Of a stretch of DNA of 64,000 nucleotides, positions 15,890 through 24,730 are shown piece after piece. Origin of the DNA: Nocardioides baculatus (lineage in GTDB: Bacteria; Actinomycetota; Actinomycetes; Propionibacteriales; Nocardioidaceae); contig NZ_JAERSG010000002.1 in the NCBI RefSeq assembly GCF_016735675.1, forward strand, positions 496,001 through 560,000. Direction: 5' to 3'. Every line of letters starts with the position of its first letter. The first letter of the stretch is position 1. Both the position numbers and the translations under genes were made by a program. Under the pieces are notes generated by a model that had not been told where the DNA came from, ran no database searches, and saw only the letters and a list, made by a program, of their open reading frames with translations.

Positions 15890-18025
15890 TCAAGCAGCTG
15901 TGCTGGGATCCCACCGCACGACGAGGAGCGCCACGTCGTCCTCCGGCTGGTCGCCGATCATCCGGCTGAGCAGCCGGTCGCACATCGCGTCGAGGTCGGC
16001 GGTGCGGGGATCCAGCTCGCGGAGCAGCTCCTCGAGGTCGGCGATGCCCTGCTCGACGTCTCGGCCACGCCGCTCGACCAGTCCGTCGGTGTAGAAGAGC
16101 AGCGTCGAGCCCGGCTCGAGGAACGCCGCCCGCTCGGCACGCTTCGTGTCCGGGTCGAGCCCCAGCAGGAGGTCGTTGTCCTCCACGTCGGCCAGCCTGA
16201 TGACCACGCCGTCCGGGCCCACGAGCATGGCGGGCGGGTGACCCGCGTGCGCCCAGCGCAGCACGACCTCCTCGCCGGCTGCGGCACCGGGCCGCGGGTG
16301 GTGCTCGAGCCGCGCCACGACAGCGGTCGCGGTGGTCTCGAGGTGCAGGGAGTCCATCACCTGGTCGACCCCCGAGAGCACCGCCGCAGGGGAGTAGCCG
16401 CTGTGCACGGCGATGCCGCGCAGCAGTCCACGCACCTGTCCCATGGCGGCCGCGGCCTCGACGTCGTGGCCCACGACGTCGCCGACGACGACCACGACGT
16501 CGTTGTTGCCCGGGCCCCGGTTCTGCTGGAGGAACGCGTCGTACCAGTCTCCGCCGATGCGGGCCGCGTCGCTCGCGGGGGAGTAGCGGGTGACGACCTG
16601 CAGGTGCGGCGTGTGGGGCGGGTCGGTGAGCATGCTGCGCTGCAGGGCCTCGGCGACGTCACGCTGCTCCTCGTAGAGCCGCGCGTTGTCGAGGGCCAGT
16701 CCGGCGCGGGCGGCGATGTCCTCCAGCAGGGACGCGTCGTCCTCGGTGAACGCGGGGCGCTCGTCCCCGCGGAACACGGTCACGACGCCCACGGTCCGAC
16801 CGCGCGCCCGCAGCGGCACGGCCACCGCGGACTCCGGCGCCAGTTCGTGCAGGCGGTCCCGGGCGGTCCCCTCGCGGAGCACGGCCGCGACCTTGTCGGT
16901 GGCGTCGGACGTCATCAGGACGGTGGCCATGTCCCGGATCGCCCGGGCGAGGTAGGACTCGTCGGTCATCGCGCGCAGCCGGAGCGAGGCGTACTCGCGC
17001 AGCGTGTCGTGCATCCTCGGGTCGGCGTGGGTCCACCCGGCGTCCGTGAGCCCGCGTCGCCAGTCCGCGGCATGGGGGTCGTCGACCAGCGTGACCAGGC
17101 ACCAGTCGGCCAGGGCCGGGACCAGGAGGGTCGAGAGCAGGGTCACGCCCTCGACGGGGTCGAGGGTGCCGGTGAGCCCCTCGGAGACCGACGCGAGCAG
17201 TGCCAGGCGTTGGGCAGAGCGGGCCAGCGCGTCCTGGGCCTCGCGACGCTCGGTGATGTCGACGAAGTAGACCGCGAGGCCCTCGGGCGAGGGCCAGGCC
17301 CGCACCTCGTACCACCCGTCGAGCGGTGGTGGGTAGTAGGCCTCGAACGACACCGGCCGACCGGTGGCGACGGCCTCGCGGTAGTTGGTCTCGAAGGCGC
17401 TGCCGACCGCTGCCGGGAACTCCTCCCAGACCGATCGGCCCACCAGGTGGGTGCGACCGGCGCCGAGCAGGCGCTCGGCCTCGGAGTTGACGTAGGCGAA
17501 GCGCCACTCGTCGTCGAGCTGGTAGAACGCGGAGGACATCGACTCGAGGACCCGGCCGATGCGGGCCTCGCCCTCACGGACCTGGGTCGTGTCGTAGGCC
17601 GCGCCCACCAGGCGTACGGCGGGTCCGCCCTCGGTCTCGGCGAAGGCGCGGCCGCGGGCCGCGATCCATCGCACCGCGCCGCCGGGCATCACCACGCGGT
17701 ACTCCGCGTCGTAGTCACCACAGGTCGCGATCGCGCGCTCGAGGGCAGCGCTCACGCGGGGGAGGTCGTCGGGGTGGACGCACTCGTTGAAGGCCTCGAT
17801 GCTGCCGCCGAACGTCGTCTCGTCGAGGCCGAAGAGCTCGAGCAGCCGCTCGTCCCAGCGCAGGCGTCCGCTGACCAGGTCCCAGACGAAGGCGCCGACC
17901 CCCGCCGCGTCGATGGCGAGGCGCAGTGCGACGTGGTCGCTCTCCTCGTCCAGCGCGGCGCTCATCTCGACGGGCTCCCTCTGGGCGGGCACACCGATGG
18001 CGGGCGGGGCCCCGATGTCCGGCAC
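15890..18025 (-). CDS. PAS-PAS-GAF-PP2C (SpoIIE-type) serine phosphatase
   Basis: The 711-residue signalling protein has two PAS domains (about 35-145 and 155-265; NECVHPDDLPRV and FVDITERREAQ mark them), a GAF domain (about 285-455) and a C-terminal PP2C/SpoIIE phosphatase (about 480-705). The metal and core motifs are present: GGDWYDAF, VGDVVGHDVEAA, WAHAGHPPAML, FYTDGLVERR and DDVALLVVR. It should dephosphorylate an anti-anti-sigma factor in a general stress cascade, under control of a small ligand, light or redox. Starting at GTG 18025 is preferred because AGAGGAG lies five bases upstream; an ATG at 17965 also has a plausible site. No membrane segment is seen. No sigma-factor genes are next to it. 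Confidence 0.88.
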   Translation of the reverse strand: MPDIGAPPAIGVPAQREPVEMSAALDEESDHVALRLAIDAAGVGAFVWDLVSGRLRWDERLLELFGLDETTFGGSIEAFNECVHPDDLPRVSAALERAIATCGDYDAEYRVVMPGGAVRWIAARGRAFAETEGGPAVRLVGAAYDTTQVREGEARIGRVLESMSSAFYQLDDEWRFAYVNSEAERLLGAGRTHLVGRSVWEEFPAAVGSAFETNYREAVATGRPVSFEAYYPPPLDGWYEVRAWPSPEGLAVYFVDITERREAQDALARSAQRLALLASVSEGLTGTLDPVEGVTLLSTLLVPALADWCLVTLVDDPHAADWRRGLTDAGWTHADPRMHDTLREYASLRLRAMTDESYLARAIRDMATVLMTSDATDKVAAVLREGTARDRLHELAPESAVAVPLRARGRTVGVVTVFRGDERPAFTEDDASLLEDIAARAGLALDNARLYEEQRDVAEALQRSMLTDPPHTPHLQVVTRYSPASDAARIGGDWYDAFLQQNRGPGNNDVVVVVGDVVGHDVEAAAAMGQVRGLLRGIAVHSGYSPAAVLSGVDQVMDSLHLETTATAVVARLEHHPRPGAAAGEEVVLRWAHAGHPPAMLVGPDGVVIRLADVEDNDLLLGLDPDTKRAERAAFLEPGSTLLFYTDGLVERRGRDVEQGIADLEELLRELDPRTADLDAMCDRLLSRMIGDQPEDDVALLVVRWDPSTAA

Positions 18026-18144
18026 GCGTGCTCCTCTGCACTGGTCAGGCCCGTCCGTGGTCTCCAGACGTGCCCTTGGCGGCAGGGTGTCACAGGTCGG
18101 CGCCCGGCGCTCATAGAACGCGGGTGGAACGGGGAAAGGTCCAG

Positions 18145-18735
18145 TCAGGTGCTCCACCCCGAGGGCTGGGCGGCCGGGGGCAGGTCCGCGACTGCTCCGT
18201 CCGGCGCGCCGAGCGGGTCCTCCGGCAGCTGGGCCACCTGCTCGCGGCACCACACCGACACGGTGCGGCTCCCGTCGAGCACACCGGTCCGGAAGTCTCT
18301 CCACGGCACCCAGGCGACCGAGTCCACCTCGGAGGGGTCCGGATCGACCGGATCCCGCACCAGACCGGCGTAGACCGGGCACATCTCGTTCTCGACGACG
18401 CCGTCCTGCTCGGCGCGGTAGCGGAACGTCGGCAGCACCAGCCGCAGGTCGGCGACGTCCACACCGAGCTCCTGCCGCACCCGGCGTCGGGCGGCGTCGC
18501 CGAGGTCCTCTCCGGGCGCGGGGTGCCCGCAGCAGCTGTTGGTCCAGACCCCCGGAAAGGTCTGCTTCGTGAGCGCGCGCCGGGTCACCAGCACCCGACC
18601 GGCTGCGTCGAAGAGGTAGGTGGAGAACGCGAGGTGCAGCGGGGTCTCCGCGTGGTGGACGCCTGACTTGTCGGCGGTGCCGACCGCCCGACCGTCCTCG
18701 TCGAGCAGCACGACGAGCTCCCGGGGCGGGTTCAT
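18145..18735 (-). CDS. idi: Isopentenyl-diphosphate delta-isomerase, type I
   Basis: The 196-residue cytoplasmic enzyme interconverts IPP and DMAPP. The Nudix-like fold shows the catalytic cysteine in TNSCCGHP (about 65-72), the glutamate in VENEMCPVY (about 114-122) and the metal-binding RRRVRQELGV helix. It is the last gene of the carotenoid/phenolic-lipid operon, joined to the flavoprotein gene by ATGA, so it should raise DMAPP supply for the prenyl chains made there. The protein is slightly long at the C-terminus (a Pro/Ala tail). Confidence 0.95.
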   Translation of the reverse strand: MNPPRELVVLLDEDGRAVGTADKSGVHHAETPLHLAFSTYLFDAAGRVLVTRRALTKQTFPGVWTNSCCGHPAPGEDLGDAARRRVRQELGVDVADLRLVLPTFRYRAEQDGVVENEMCPVYAGLVRDPVDPDPSEVDSVAWVPWRDFRTGVLDGSRTVSVWCREQVAQLPEDPLGAPDGAVADLPPAAQPSGWST

Positions 18736-19778
18736 GCGACACCTCCCGCGGGTCGGGCCAGCTGGTTGACGGCCGCGCCGAAGAGGCCGGGGAAGCGAGT
18801 CGCGGCCGGCACCAGCCGGCGACGGACGGCCGGGTGCGCGGTGGTCCGCACGAGGGCACGGGTGAGGAGCTCGTGGCGCATCGCCAGGCGACGCGCCCGT
18901 CGCTCGTAGAGGTCGGGTCGGTCCGAGGCCAGGCACGCAACGGCGGCCCGCGCCTGGGCGAGACCCAGCGCGATGCCCTCGCCGGTGAGTGCGTCGACGT
19001 AGCCGCCGGCATCGCCGACCAGCAGCACGCGCCCGGCCGAGCGCGACCGGGCGCGCTGGCGCAGGGGCCCGGCACCCATCACCCGGCTGCGGGGTCCGGT
19101 GAGCCGGTCGGCGAGGGCGGGGAAGTCGTCGAGCAGGTCGTCGAAGCGCGCGCCCGCGTCACCGAGGACCGCGATCCCCACGAGGTCGTCGTCGACGGGT
19201 GTCACGTAGGCCTCCGCCCGCGGCGACCAGTGCACCTCGACGTACGACGTCCAGGGTGCCTGCTCGACGTGGCAGCGCTGGCCGAACCGCCGGCGTGCCC
19301 CCTTCGCGGCCGGCACGTCGAGGCCGAGCAGGCGGCGCACCGGGGAGTGCAGGCCGTCCGCCGCGAGGAGGTGGCGCGCCGGCTCGCCGTCGACCAGCAC
19401 GTGGTCCCCGGCGTCGCGTACGTCGTCGACGGCACGCCGCTCGACCGGGATGCCGGCCTCGGCGACCGCCGCCGCGAGGGCGTCGTGCAGCACCGTGCGT
19501 CGTACGCCCCGACCGGGGCCGGCCGCGAAGCGGGCAGTGGCGCCCGCGCCGGGGGCGTCGGCGGCGAGGTAGTGGATGCCGGAGAGCGGGCGTCCGTGGG
19601 GGTGCACGCCGAGGCCGGCCAGTTCGGCGACCGCGCCGGGCATCAGCCCCTCGCCGCACGCCTTGTCGATCGGACCGGTGCGCGGCTCGCGCACGACGAC
19701 CGACAGGCCGGCGCGGTGTGCGTGGAGGGCCGCGGCCAGCCCGACCGGGCCGCCTCCCGCGACGACGACGTCACGCAT
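18732..19778 (-). CDS. FAD-dependent hydroxylase, SrsC-like
   Basis: The 348-residue flavoprotein has the GxGxxG motif at residues 8-13 (AGGGPVGLAAA), the CGEGLMP block of the geranylgeranyl-reductase/p-hydroxybenzoate-hydroxylase superfamily and the second FAD site VLLVGDAGGYVDALTGEG. It follows an ICMT-like methyltransferase and a type III PKS in the order seen in the SrsABC phenolic-lipid genes of Streptomyces griseus, where SrsC hydroxylates an alkylresorcinol. That parallel makes ring hydroxylation to a hydroquinone or quinone the likely role. An alternative is reduction of prenyl double bonds, since the family includes reductases. It overlaps its neighbours by 8 and 4 bases. Confidence 0.8.
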   Translation of the reverse strand: MRDVVVAGGGPVGLAAALHAHRAGLSVVVREPRTGPIDKACGEGLMPGAVAELAGLGVHPHGRPLSGIHYLAADAPGAGATARFAAGPGRGVRRTVLHDALAAAVAEAGIPVERRAVDDVRDAGDHVLVDGEPARHLLAADGLHSPVRRLLGLDVPAAKGARRRFGQRCHVEQAPWTSYVEVHWSPRAEAYVTPVDDDLVGIAVLGDAGARFDDLLDDFPALADRLTGPRSRVMGAGPLRQRARSRSAGRVLLVGDAGGYVDALTGEGIALGLAQARAAVACLASDRPDLYERRARRLAMRHELLTRALVRTTAHPAVRRRLVPAATRFPGLFGAAVNQLARPAGGVA

Positions 19779-20310
19779 CGGCGGACACCTCCTGGGGGAG
19801 TGTGGCGAGGGCGGCGTCCTCGGCCCGGATCCGTACGGCGAGCAGGCCGGCGTTGAGCACCGTGAAGACGACCGCGGTGATCCACGCGGCGTGCACGAGC
19901 GGGAGGGCGATGCCCTCGACGACGACCGCGACGTAGTTGGGGTGGCGCAGGAAGCGGTAGGGCCCGGAGGTCACCGGCGCCAGGCCGGGCACGACGATCA
20001 CGCGGGTGTTCCACCGCCGTCCGAGGGTGCCGATGCACCACCAGCGCAGCGCCTGCGAGGCCACGACCAGCGCCAGCATCGACCAGGCGAGCAGCGACGG
20101 GACGTCGGGCCGGCGCACCCACGCCTCGACGAACGCGCCGACCAGCAGCGCGGTGTGCAGGACGACCATGAAGGGGAAGTGGCCGAGGCCGCTCTCCACG
20201 CCTCCGCGCTCGCGGCTCCACGCCGCGTTGCGGACGGACACGACCAGCTCGGCGACGCGCTCGAGCCCGACGAGCAGGACCAGGACGGTGAAGGCCAGCA
20301 GCGTGGTCAT
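19771..20310 (-). CDS. ICMT-like membrane methyltransferase, SrsB-like
   Basis: The 179-residue protein has four or five hydrophobic helices and the conserved C-terminal block of isoprenylcysteine carboxyl methyltransferase relatives: [29 protein letters not shown]. In bacteria such proteins methylate small phenols, for example SrsB on alkylresorcinols. Position between a type III PKS and a flavoprotein hydroxylase fits O- or C-methylation of the polyketide ring with S-adenosylmethionine at the membrane. Overlaps with both neighbours imply coupled expression. Confidence 0.85.
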   Translation of the reverse strand: MTTLLAFTVLVLLVGLERVAELVVSVRNAAWSRERGGVESGLGHFPFMVVLHTALLVGAFVEAWVRRPDVPSLLAWSMLALVVASQALRWWCIGTLGRRWNTRVIVVPGLAPVTSGPYRFLRHPNYVAVVVEGIALPLVHAAWITAVVFTVLNAGLLAVRIRAEDAALATLPQEVSADA

Positions 20311-21362
20311 GCGTCCGCCCGCAGCAGCACGATCTCGGAGCAGAAGCCCGGTCCCATCGCGAGGAGCACGCCGTGGCTCCCGGGCTCGGGCGGGCGTTGG
20401 TCGAGGGTGTCCTCGAGCACGTGGAGGACCGACACGGACGACAGGTTGCCGACCCGGGCGAGCGACTCCCACGTCAGCTGCACCGCCTCGCGGGGCACCT
20501 CGAGAGCAGCCTGCAGCGCCTCGATCACCTTCGGCCCGCCGGGGTGGCAGACCCACCAGCCGATGTCGTCGCGGGTCAGGTCGTGGTCGGCGAGGAAGGC
20601 GTCCACGTCGTCGCGGATGAACCGCTCGACGAGGTGGGGCACCTCGGCGTCGAGCACGATCCGCAGCCCGGACCCCGCCACGTCGAAGCCCATCGTGCGC
20701 TCGCTGTCGGGGTAGAGCCGGCTCCGGGAGTCGAGCACGCGCACCGCGCCGCCGTCCCGGGCGTCGCCGACCGCCACGACCGCCGAGGCGCCGTCGCCGA
20801 AGAGACCGCTCGCCACGAGGTTGGGCACCGAGGTGTCGTCGCGCTGCACCGTCAGCGAGCACAGCTCGACCGCGACGAGCACGGCGACGTGGTCGGGGTG
20901 GCCGAGCAGGTAGTCGTGCACCCGCGCGATGCCGGCGGCACCCGCCACGCACCCGAGGCCGACCAGTGGCATCCGGCGTACGTCCTGGCGCAGCCCGACC
21001 ACGCCCGCGATCCGGGCGTCCAGGGACGGCACGGCCAGCCCGGTGACCGTCGCCGTGACGACGAGGTCGACGTCGGACGGCGTGAGGTCGGCGGCCTTCA
21101 ACGCGTCGACCAGCGCCTGCGCGCCGAGCTCGACGGCGTGCTCGATGAAGAGGTCGTTGGCGTGGCCGAAGTCGCCGAGGGTCGCGTAGTCCGCGAGGGG
21201 CAGCACGAGGTGCCGGCGCTCGACGCCCGCGTTGCGGTGGAACCTGCGCAGGAGGGCGTGGTCGACGCTGCGCTCGGAGATCACCTCGGCGAACGCCTCG
21301 GTGATCTCCGCCTGGGGGTAGGAGTGCGGCGGCAGTGCGCTGCGGGTGGCCAGGATCCTCAT
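20307..21362 (-). CDS. Type III polyketide synthase, alkylresorcinol/alkylpyrone type
   Basis: The 351-residue chalcone-synthase-fold enzyme has the full catalytic triad: Cys138 ([10 protein letters not shown]), His273 ([10 protein letters not shown]) and Asn306 (RVGNLSS). It should extend a starter acyl-CoA with malonyl units and cyclise the chain to a resorcinol or pyrone. The [10 protein letters not shown] surroundings look like the long-chain (SrsA, PKS18-like) branch rather than the tetrahydroxynaphthalene synthase RppA, by memory of those sequences. The downstream methyltransferase and flavoprotein match the SrsA-SrsB-SrsC set. Neighbouring prenyltransferase and reductase genes make a prenylated product plausible. 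Confidence 0.9.
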   Translation of the reverse strand: MRILATRSALPPHSYPQAEITEAFAEVISERSVDHALLRRFHRNAGVERRHLVLPLADYATLGDFGHANDLFIEHAVELGAQALVDALKAADLTPSDVDLVVTATVTGLAVPSLDARIAGVVGLRQDVRRMPLVGLGCVAGAAGIARVHDYLLGHPDHVAVLVAVELCSLTVQRDDTSVPNLVASGLFGDGASAVVAVGDARDGGAVRVLDSRSRLYPDSERTMGFDVAGSGLRIVLDAEVPHLVERFIRDDVDAFLADHDLTRDDIGWWVCHPGGPKVIEALQAALEVPREAVQLTWESLARVGNLSSVSVLHVLEDTLDQRPPEPGSHGVLLAMGPGFCSEIVLLRADA

Positions 21363-22549
21363 GCGGTGTTCCTTGCGGGTCGACGTCGGTTCAGGAGGTG
21401 TGCGTGGGGCAGGAGGTCGCGCGCCAGTCCGGCGGCGAGGCGGCGGTCGATTCGGCCGTCGCCGAGGCCGATCTCGACGAGCGTGTCGAAGACGTGGCGG
21501 TCCCGGGCGGCCGCGCGGATGCCGGCGTCGACGACCCGCGGCGACTGCGCCAGTCGCGAGGCGACCCAGGTGTGGCGCAGGTGGGTGCCCAGCATCGTGC
21601 GTACGACGGTGCGGTGGCGGGCCCCGGCCGCCTCCGGACGTCCGAGCGCGACCGCCCGAGCGGCGGTGCGGCCGGCGGCGATCCCGGTCGCGACGGCGTA
21701 GTAGATGCCTTCGCCGGTCATCGGGTTCACCAGGCCGGCGGCGTCGCCGACGAGGAGCACGGGGCCGTCGGGCTGGTCCCAGCGCCAGGTGCTCAGCGGG
21801 AGGTGGTGGCCGCGCCAGTCGTCGCCGGTGCTCGCGGCGCCCGGGACGAGCGCCTCCAGCTGGTCGAGCAGCAGCCGTCGGCTCGGCGGCGTGCCGGAGG
21901 CCTCACCGGGCAGCAGCTCGCCGTAGCCGACGTTGGCCAGCCCGTCGCCGCGGTCGAAGGCCCACGCGTAGGACGGCTGCCGCCGGTCGCCGTAGCGGAT
22001 CACCTGGCGGCCCCGGACTGCGTCGGTGACGGGCGCGTAGCCGCGGATCGCGATGGCGCGGGGCTCGCGCCGCTTCCCGAGCAGCAGCTGCCGGACGAGC
22101 GAGTGGGCACCGTCGGCGCCGACCACGACGGAGCCGCGGACCTCGCCGGACACCAGAGGGCCGGTCCGGTCGACCTCGACGGAGGAGACGCGGTGCCGCC
22201 GGAGCACGGCGCCCGCGGCCACCGCGCGCGCGACCAGTCGGGCGTCGAAGACCTGGCGGGGGATCACGTGCACCTCGCGGCGCATCGGTCCGGACACGAC
22301 CACGTCGCCGTGGGCGAGCTCGAGGTCGCGCAGGGGAGCCCACCCGTCGACGACGTCGGCCGCGCCGACCTCGGCGAGGGCGTCGACGACGTGGGGTGCG
22401 ATGCCGTCGCCGCACGACTTGTCGCGCGGGAAGTCGCTGCGGTCGAGGAGCAGGACGCGCAGGCCGGGGTCGGCCGTCAGCGCGCCGAGGGCGGTGGCGG
22501 CTCCTGCCGGGCCGGCTCCGACGACGACGAGGTCCCAGGACTCGCTCAT
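21359..22549 (-). CDS. Geranylgeranyl reductase family flavoprotein
   Basis: The 396-residue protein carries the N-terminal FAD motif [11 protein letters not shown], the family signature [13 protein letters not shown] (Cys about 47) and [20 protein letters not shown]. Members reduce prenyl double bonds in archaeal lipids, menaquinone, chlorophyll and tocopherol, or in carotenoid-related steps. In this operon it lies between a UbiA prenyltransferase and a type III PKS, so saturation of a geranylgeranyl chain on a phenolic product is the favoured role. A part in carotenoid side-chain reduction cannot be excluded. It overlaps both neighbours by ATGA. Confidence 0.87.
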   Translation of the reverse strand: MSESWDLVVVGAGPAGAATALGALTADPGLRVLLLDRSDFPRDKSCGDGIAPHVVDALAEVGAADVVDGWAPLRDLELAHGDVVVSGPMRREVHVIPRQVFDARLVARAVAAGAVLRRHRVSSVEVDRTGPLVSGEVRGSVVVGADGAHSLVRQLLLGKRREPRAIAIRGYAPVTDAVRGRQVIRYGDRRQPSYAWAFDRGDGLANVGYGELLPGEASGTPPSRRLLLDQLEALVPGAASTGDDWRGHHLPLSTWRWDQPDGPVLLVGDAAGLVNPMTGEGIYYAVATGIAAGRTAARAVALGRPEAAGARHRTVVRTMLGTHLRHTWVASRLAQSPRVVDAGIRAAARDRHVFDTLVEIGLGDGRIDRRLAAGLARDLLPHAHLLNRRRPARNTA

Positions 22550-23373
22550 CGCGCCACCACCAGCAGCAGCGCGTCGAGCAGGGCGATGGCCACCGCGGCC
22601 GCGAACGGCAGGCGCCCGGAGCCGCGGACCACGACGCCTGCGAGGACCAGGGTCACCGCCGCGGCCACGACCACCACGGCGAGCGGGGGCGCGGCACCCA
22701 CGAGCACGACCAGTGTCGCGGTGGCGAGGACCGTCGCCGCCACCGGTGCGATCCAGCGGGGACCGAGCCGGTGCGGCAGCCCGCGCACCCCGGTCGCGGC
22801 GTCGTCGTCGAGGTCGGGCAGCACGTTGAGCAGGTGCGCACCCACGCCGAGGAGCGCGGCACCGACCGGCCACCACCACGGCGGGGCCGCGGCGTCGGCG
22901 TACGACACCACGGCCGTCAGGCCGCCGAAGCTCATCGAGTAGGGGAGCCACGACCACACCGTGGCCTTGAGCCCGAGGTTGTAGGCCCACGCCGACGCGA
23001 CGCAGCCGAGGTGGACGAGCCCGGGGAGCAGACCGAGGGCGAGGGAGAGGGCGACGCAGGCCACGAGGGCAGCCGCGCACGCGGCGCGGACCGTCCCGAC
23101 CGACGCGTCGCCCGTCGCCAGTGGCTTGTCGTCACGGCCGGACCGTCGATCGCGGCCGACGTCGACGAGGTCGTTGCTCCAGCCGACGGACAGCTGGCCG
23201 GCGAGCACCGCGGCCACGACGAGCCCGGCGCGTGGTGCGTCGAGTCCCTGGGCCGCCGCCAGCAGCCCGGCGAGGGCGGTGACCGCGAGCGCCGGTCCGG
23301 CGTGCGCGGCAGCGACCAGTCCGCGCACGGTCGACCCGGCGGCTCCACGCCTCGACGACAGGTCGGTGCTCAT
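22546..23373 (-). CDS. UbiA family prenyltransferase
   Basis: The 275-residue membrane protein has about eight or nine helices and both Asp-rich motifs: NDLVDVGRD at 67-75 and NVLPDLDDD at 183-191. UbiA enzymes attach prenyl chains to aromatic or other acceptors in the membrane. With crtE (GGPP synthase) in the same operon, a GGPP donor is likely; the acceptor could be the phenolic lipid of the adjacent type III PKS. Lycopene elongases (CrtEb) also belong to this family, so a C50 carotenoid role is the main alternative. It is joined to the PAP2 and reductase genes by ATGA overlaps. Confidence 0.88.
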   Translation of the reverse strand: MSTDLSSRRGAAGSTVRGLVAAAHAGPALAVTALAGLLAAAQGLDAPRAGLVVAAVLAGQLSVGWSNDLVDVGRDRRSGRDDKPLATGDASVGTVRAACAAALVACVALSLALGLLPGLVHLGCVASAWAYNLGLKATVWSWLPYSMSFGGLTAVVSYADAAAPPWWWPVGAALLGVGAHLLNVLPDLDDDAATGVRGLPHRLGPRWIAPVAATVLATATLVVLVGAAPPLAVVVVAAAVTLVLAGVVVRGSGRLPFAAAVAIALLDALLLVVAR

Positions 23374-24236
23374 GTGCCCACCTCCCGGACCGGGGCCCGG
23401 TCGAGTCCCTTCCTGCGACGGTACCGATCGGTCCGAGCCAGCGTCGCGCACAGGACCGCCAGGACCGCGACCGCCCAGCCCACGAGGACGTCGACCACGT
23501 AGTGCTCGCCGGTGTAGACGAGCGTCAGCCCCATCGCGAGGGCGTACGCCGACAGCGCGACGCGGGCCGCCCGGGAGACGGACGGCCAGAGGAAGAGCGC
23601 GACCAGGAGGGCGGCGCCGGCGTGGAGCGACGGCATCGCGGCCACCGGGTTGCTGCCCGACTGCCCGGCCTCGGTGAGGCGACCGACGACGTCGAGGTGG
23701 AGCACGTCCCACCCGACGTGGGAGATCCGCTCGACGTCGCCGATGTCGCCGCGCTCGGCGGCGAGCCACGGCGGGGCAGCGGGATAGGCGACGTAGCCCG
23801 CGATCCCGACGAGCGACATCGTCAGCGCGGCGACGACCCACTCGCGGAACCGGTCGCGCAGCGCGAACCAGACGACGGCCGTGACCAGCGGGATCGCGAC
23901 GAAGTGGGTGACGTAGACGAGTGCGGCGACCGCGTCCCACCACCGCGGCGTGCCGCCCACGAGGTGCTCCTGCAGCCAGACCGTGGGCACGACCCCGAAC
24001 ACGGCCTCGTCGGCCCGGGCCGGACCGCGCACGTGCAGCACCGCGCCGACCCGGTTGGCGTCGTCGCCGTCGCCGGTGCCGAGGGGCGCGGTGACCCACT
24101 GGGCGAGCCAGTAGGCGACGAGGATCGCGCTCAGGGGCGACCACGCGATCAGCAGCTGGGCGACGGGGCCGTGCCGCGACCCGTCGTCGGCCGGCGCGGG
24201 CGTCGCGGCGCGGACGCGCGTGGTCTCGGTGGTCAC
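23370..24236 (-). CDS. PAP2/Aur1-like membrane phosphatase or phosphotransferase
   Basis: The 288-residue protein has about six membrane segments and the C-terminal active-site motifs of the PAP2_3 (Aur1-like) group: AMPSLHAGA and TGEHYVVDVLVG, with the catalytic histidines. An AYPAAPPWL block precedes them. Such proteins hydrolyse or transfer phosphate groups on lipids, for example prenyl diphosphates or phosphatidic acid. Its place between the acyltransferase and the UbiA gene suggests action on a prenyl or phenolic lipid of the pathway. The GTG start overlaps the upstream stop as GTGA. Confidence 0.82.
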   Translation of the reverse strand: MTTETTRVRAATPAPADDGSRHGPVAQLLIAWSPLSAILVAYWLAQWVTAPLGTGDGDDANRVGAVLHVRGPARADEAVFGVVPTVWLQEHLVGGTPRWWDAVAALVYVTHFVAIPLVTAVVWFALRDRFREWVVAALTMSLVGIAGYVAYPAAPPWLAAERGDIGDVERISHVGWDVLHLDVVGRLTEAGQSGSNPVAAMPSLHAGAALLVALFLWPSVSRAARVALSAYALAMGLTLVYTGEHYVVDVLVGWAVAVLAVLCATLARTDRYRRRKGLDRAPVREVGT

Positions 24237-24730
24237 GCGAGGCTCCCGCGCCGCTCGAGCCGCCGCAGGAGCGGCAGCGTGCGGTACCGGTTGTAGCGCT
24301 GGATGGCGATGAAGGGCACGTTGACCAGTACCCCGTAGGCGATGAGGAGTGCGGCGGCGACCGGCGGGTTCCAGAGGACGAAGAGAGGGGAGCACGCCAT
24401 CGCCCACCAGTGGGCGAGCTCGGCGCGCCGCGTCTCGCGCACGAAGGTCCGCAGGCCCTCGACGTCGCGGCCCGGCAGCTCCCGCTTGCTGATCCCGCCG
24501 TCGAAGAGGGCGCCGGCCTCGGGCATCCGGTCCTTCCACCGGTGGATCCGGAGGTGGCGGCGGTACCACGCGCCTCCCGCCTCGAAGCCACGCCCGCGCA
24601 GCAGCGGGCCGTCGCGGTCCAGGCGGCGCTCGCCGAGGCGGTGCGCGGCGTAACCGGTCGCGGCGTGGAAGAAGCCCCAGGCGAGGACGTCCACGACGAC
24701 GGTCAGCCACTGCGGCAGTACGTAGCCCAT
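24233..24730 (-). CDS. CrtO-like carotenoid glycoside acyltransferase
   Basis: The 165-residue protein resembles glycosyl-4,4'-diaponeurosporenoate acyltransferase (CrtO) of staphyloxanthin synthesis. It has two or three membrane helices and the typical blocks RRHLRIHRWKDRMP, GGISKRELPG and NVPFIAIQRYNR. It should esterify a sugar hydroxyl of a carotenoid glycoside with a fatty acid. The gene follows directly after a CrtQ-like glycosyltransferase (stop and start share one base), which supports a glycosylation-acylation pair. Acceptor identity is inferred. Confidence 0.85.
   Translation of the reverse strand: MGYVLPQWLTVVVDVLAWGFFHAATGYAAHRLGERRLDRDGPLLRGRGFEAGGAWYRRHLRIHRWKDRMPEAGALFDGGISKRELPGRDVEGLRTFVRETRRAELAHWWAMACSPLFVLWNPPVAAALLIAYGVLVNVPFIAIQRYNRYRTLPLLRRLERRGSLA

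Noticed and set aside
15890..19075. A single 1061-residue protein on the minus strand
   Set aside because: It reads through the idi and flavoprotein region in a wrong frame; the real phosphatase starts near 18025 with a good ribosome site.
20307..21362. RppA-like tetrahydroxynaphthalene synthase
   Set aside because: The active-site surroundings ([10 protein letters not shown]) and the SrsB/SrsC-like neighbours fit the long-chain alkylresorcinol branch better.
22546..23373. UbiA protein as lycopene elongase CrtEb
   Set aside because: Not excluded, but the adjacent type III PKS, methyltransferase and reductase genes make an aromatic acceptor more likely; a tree would decide.
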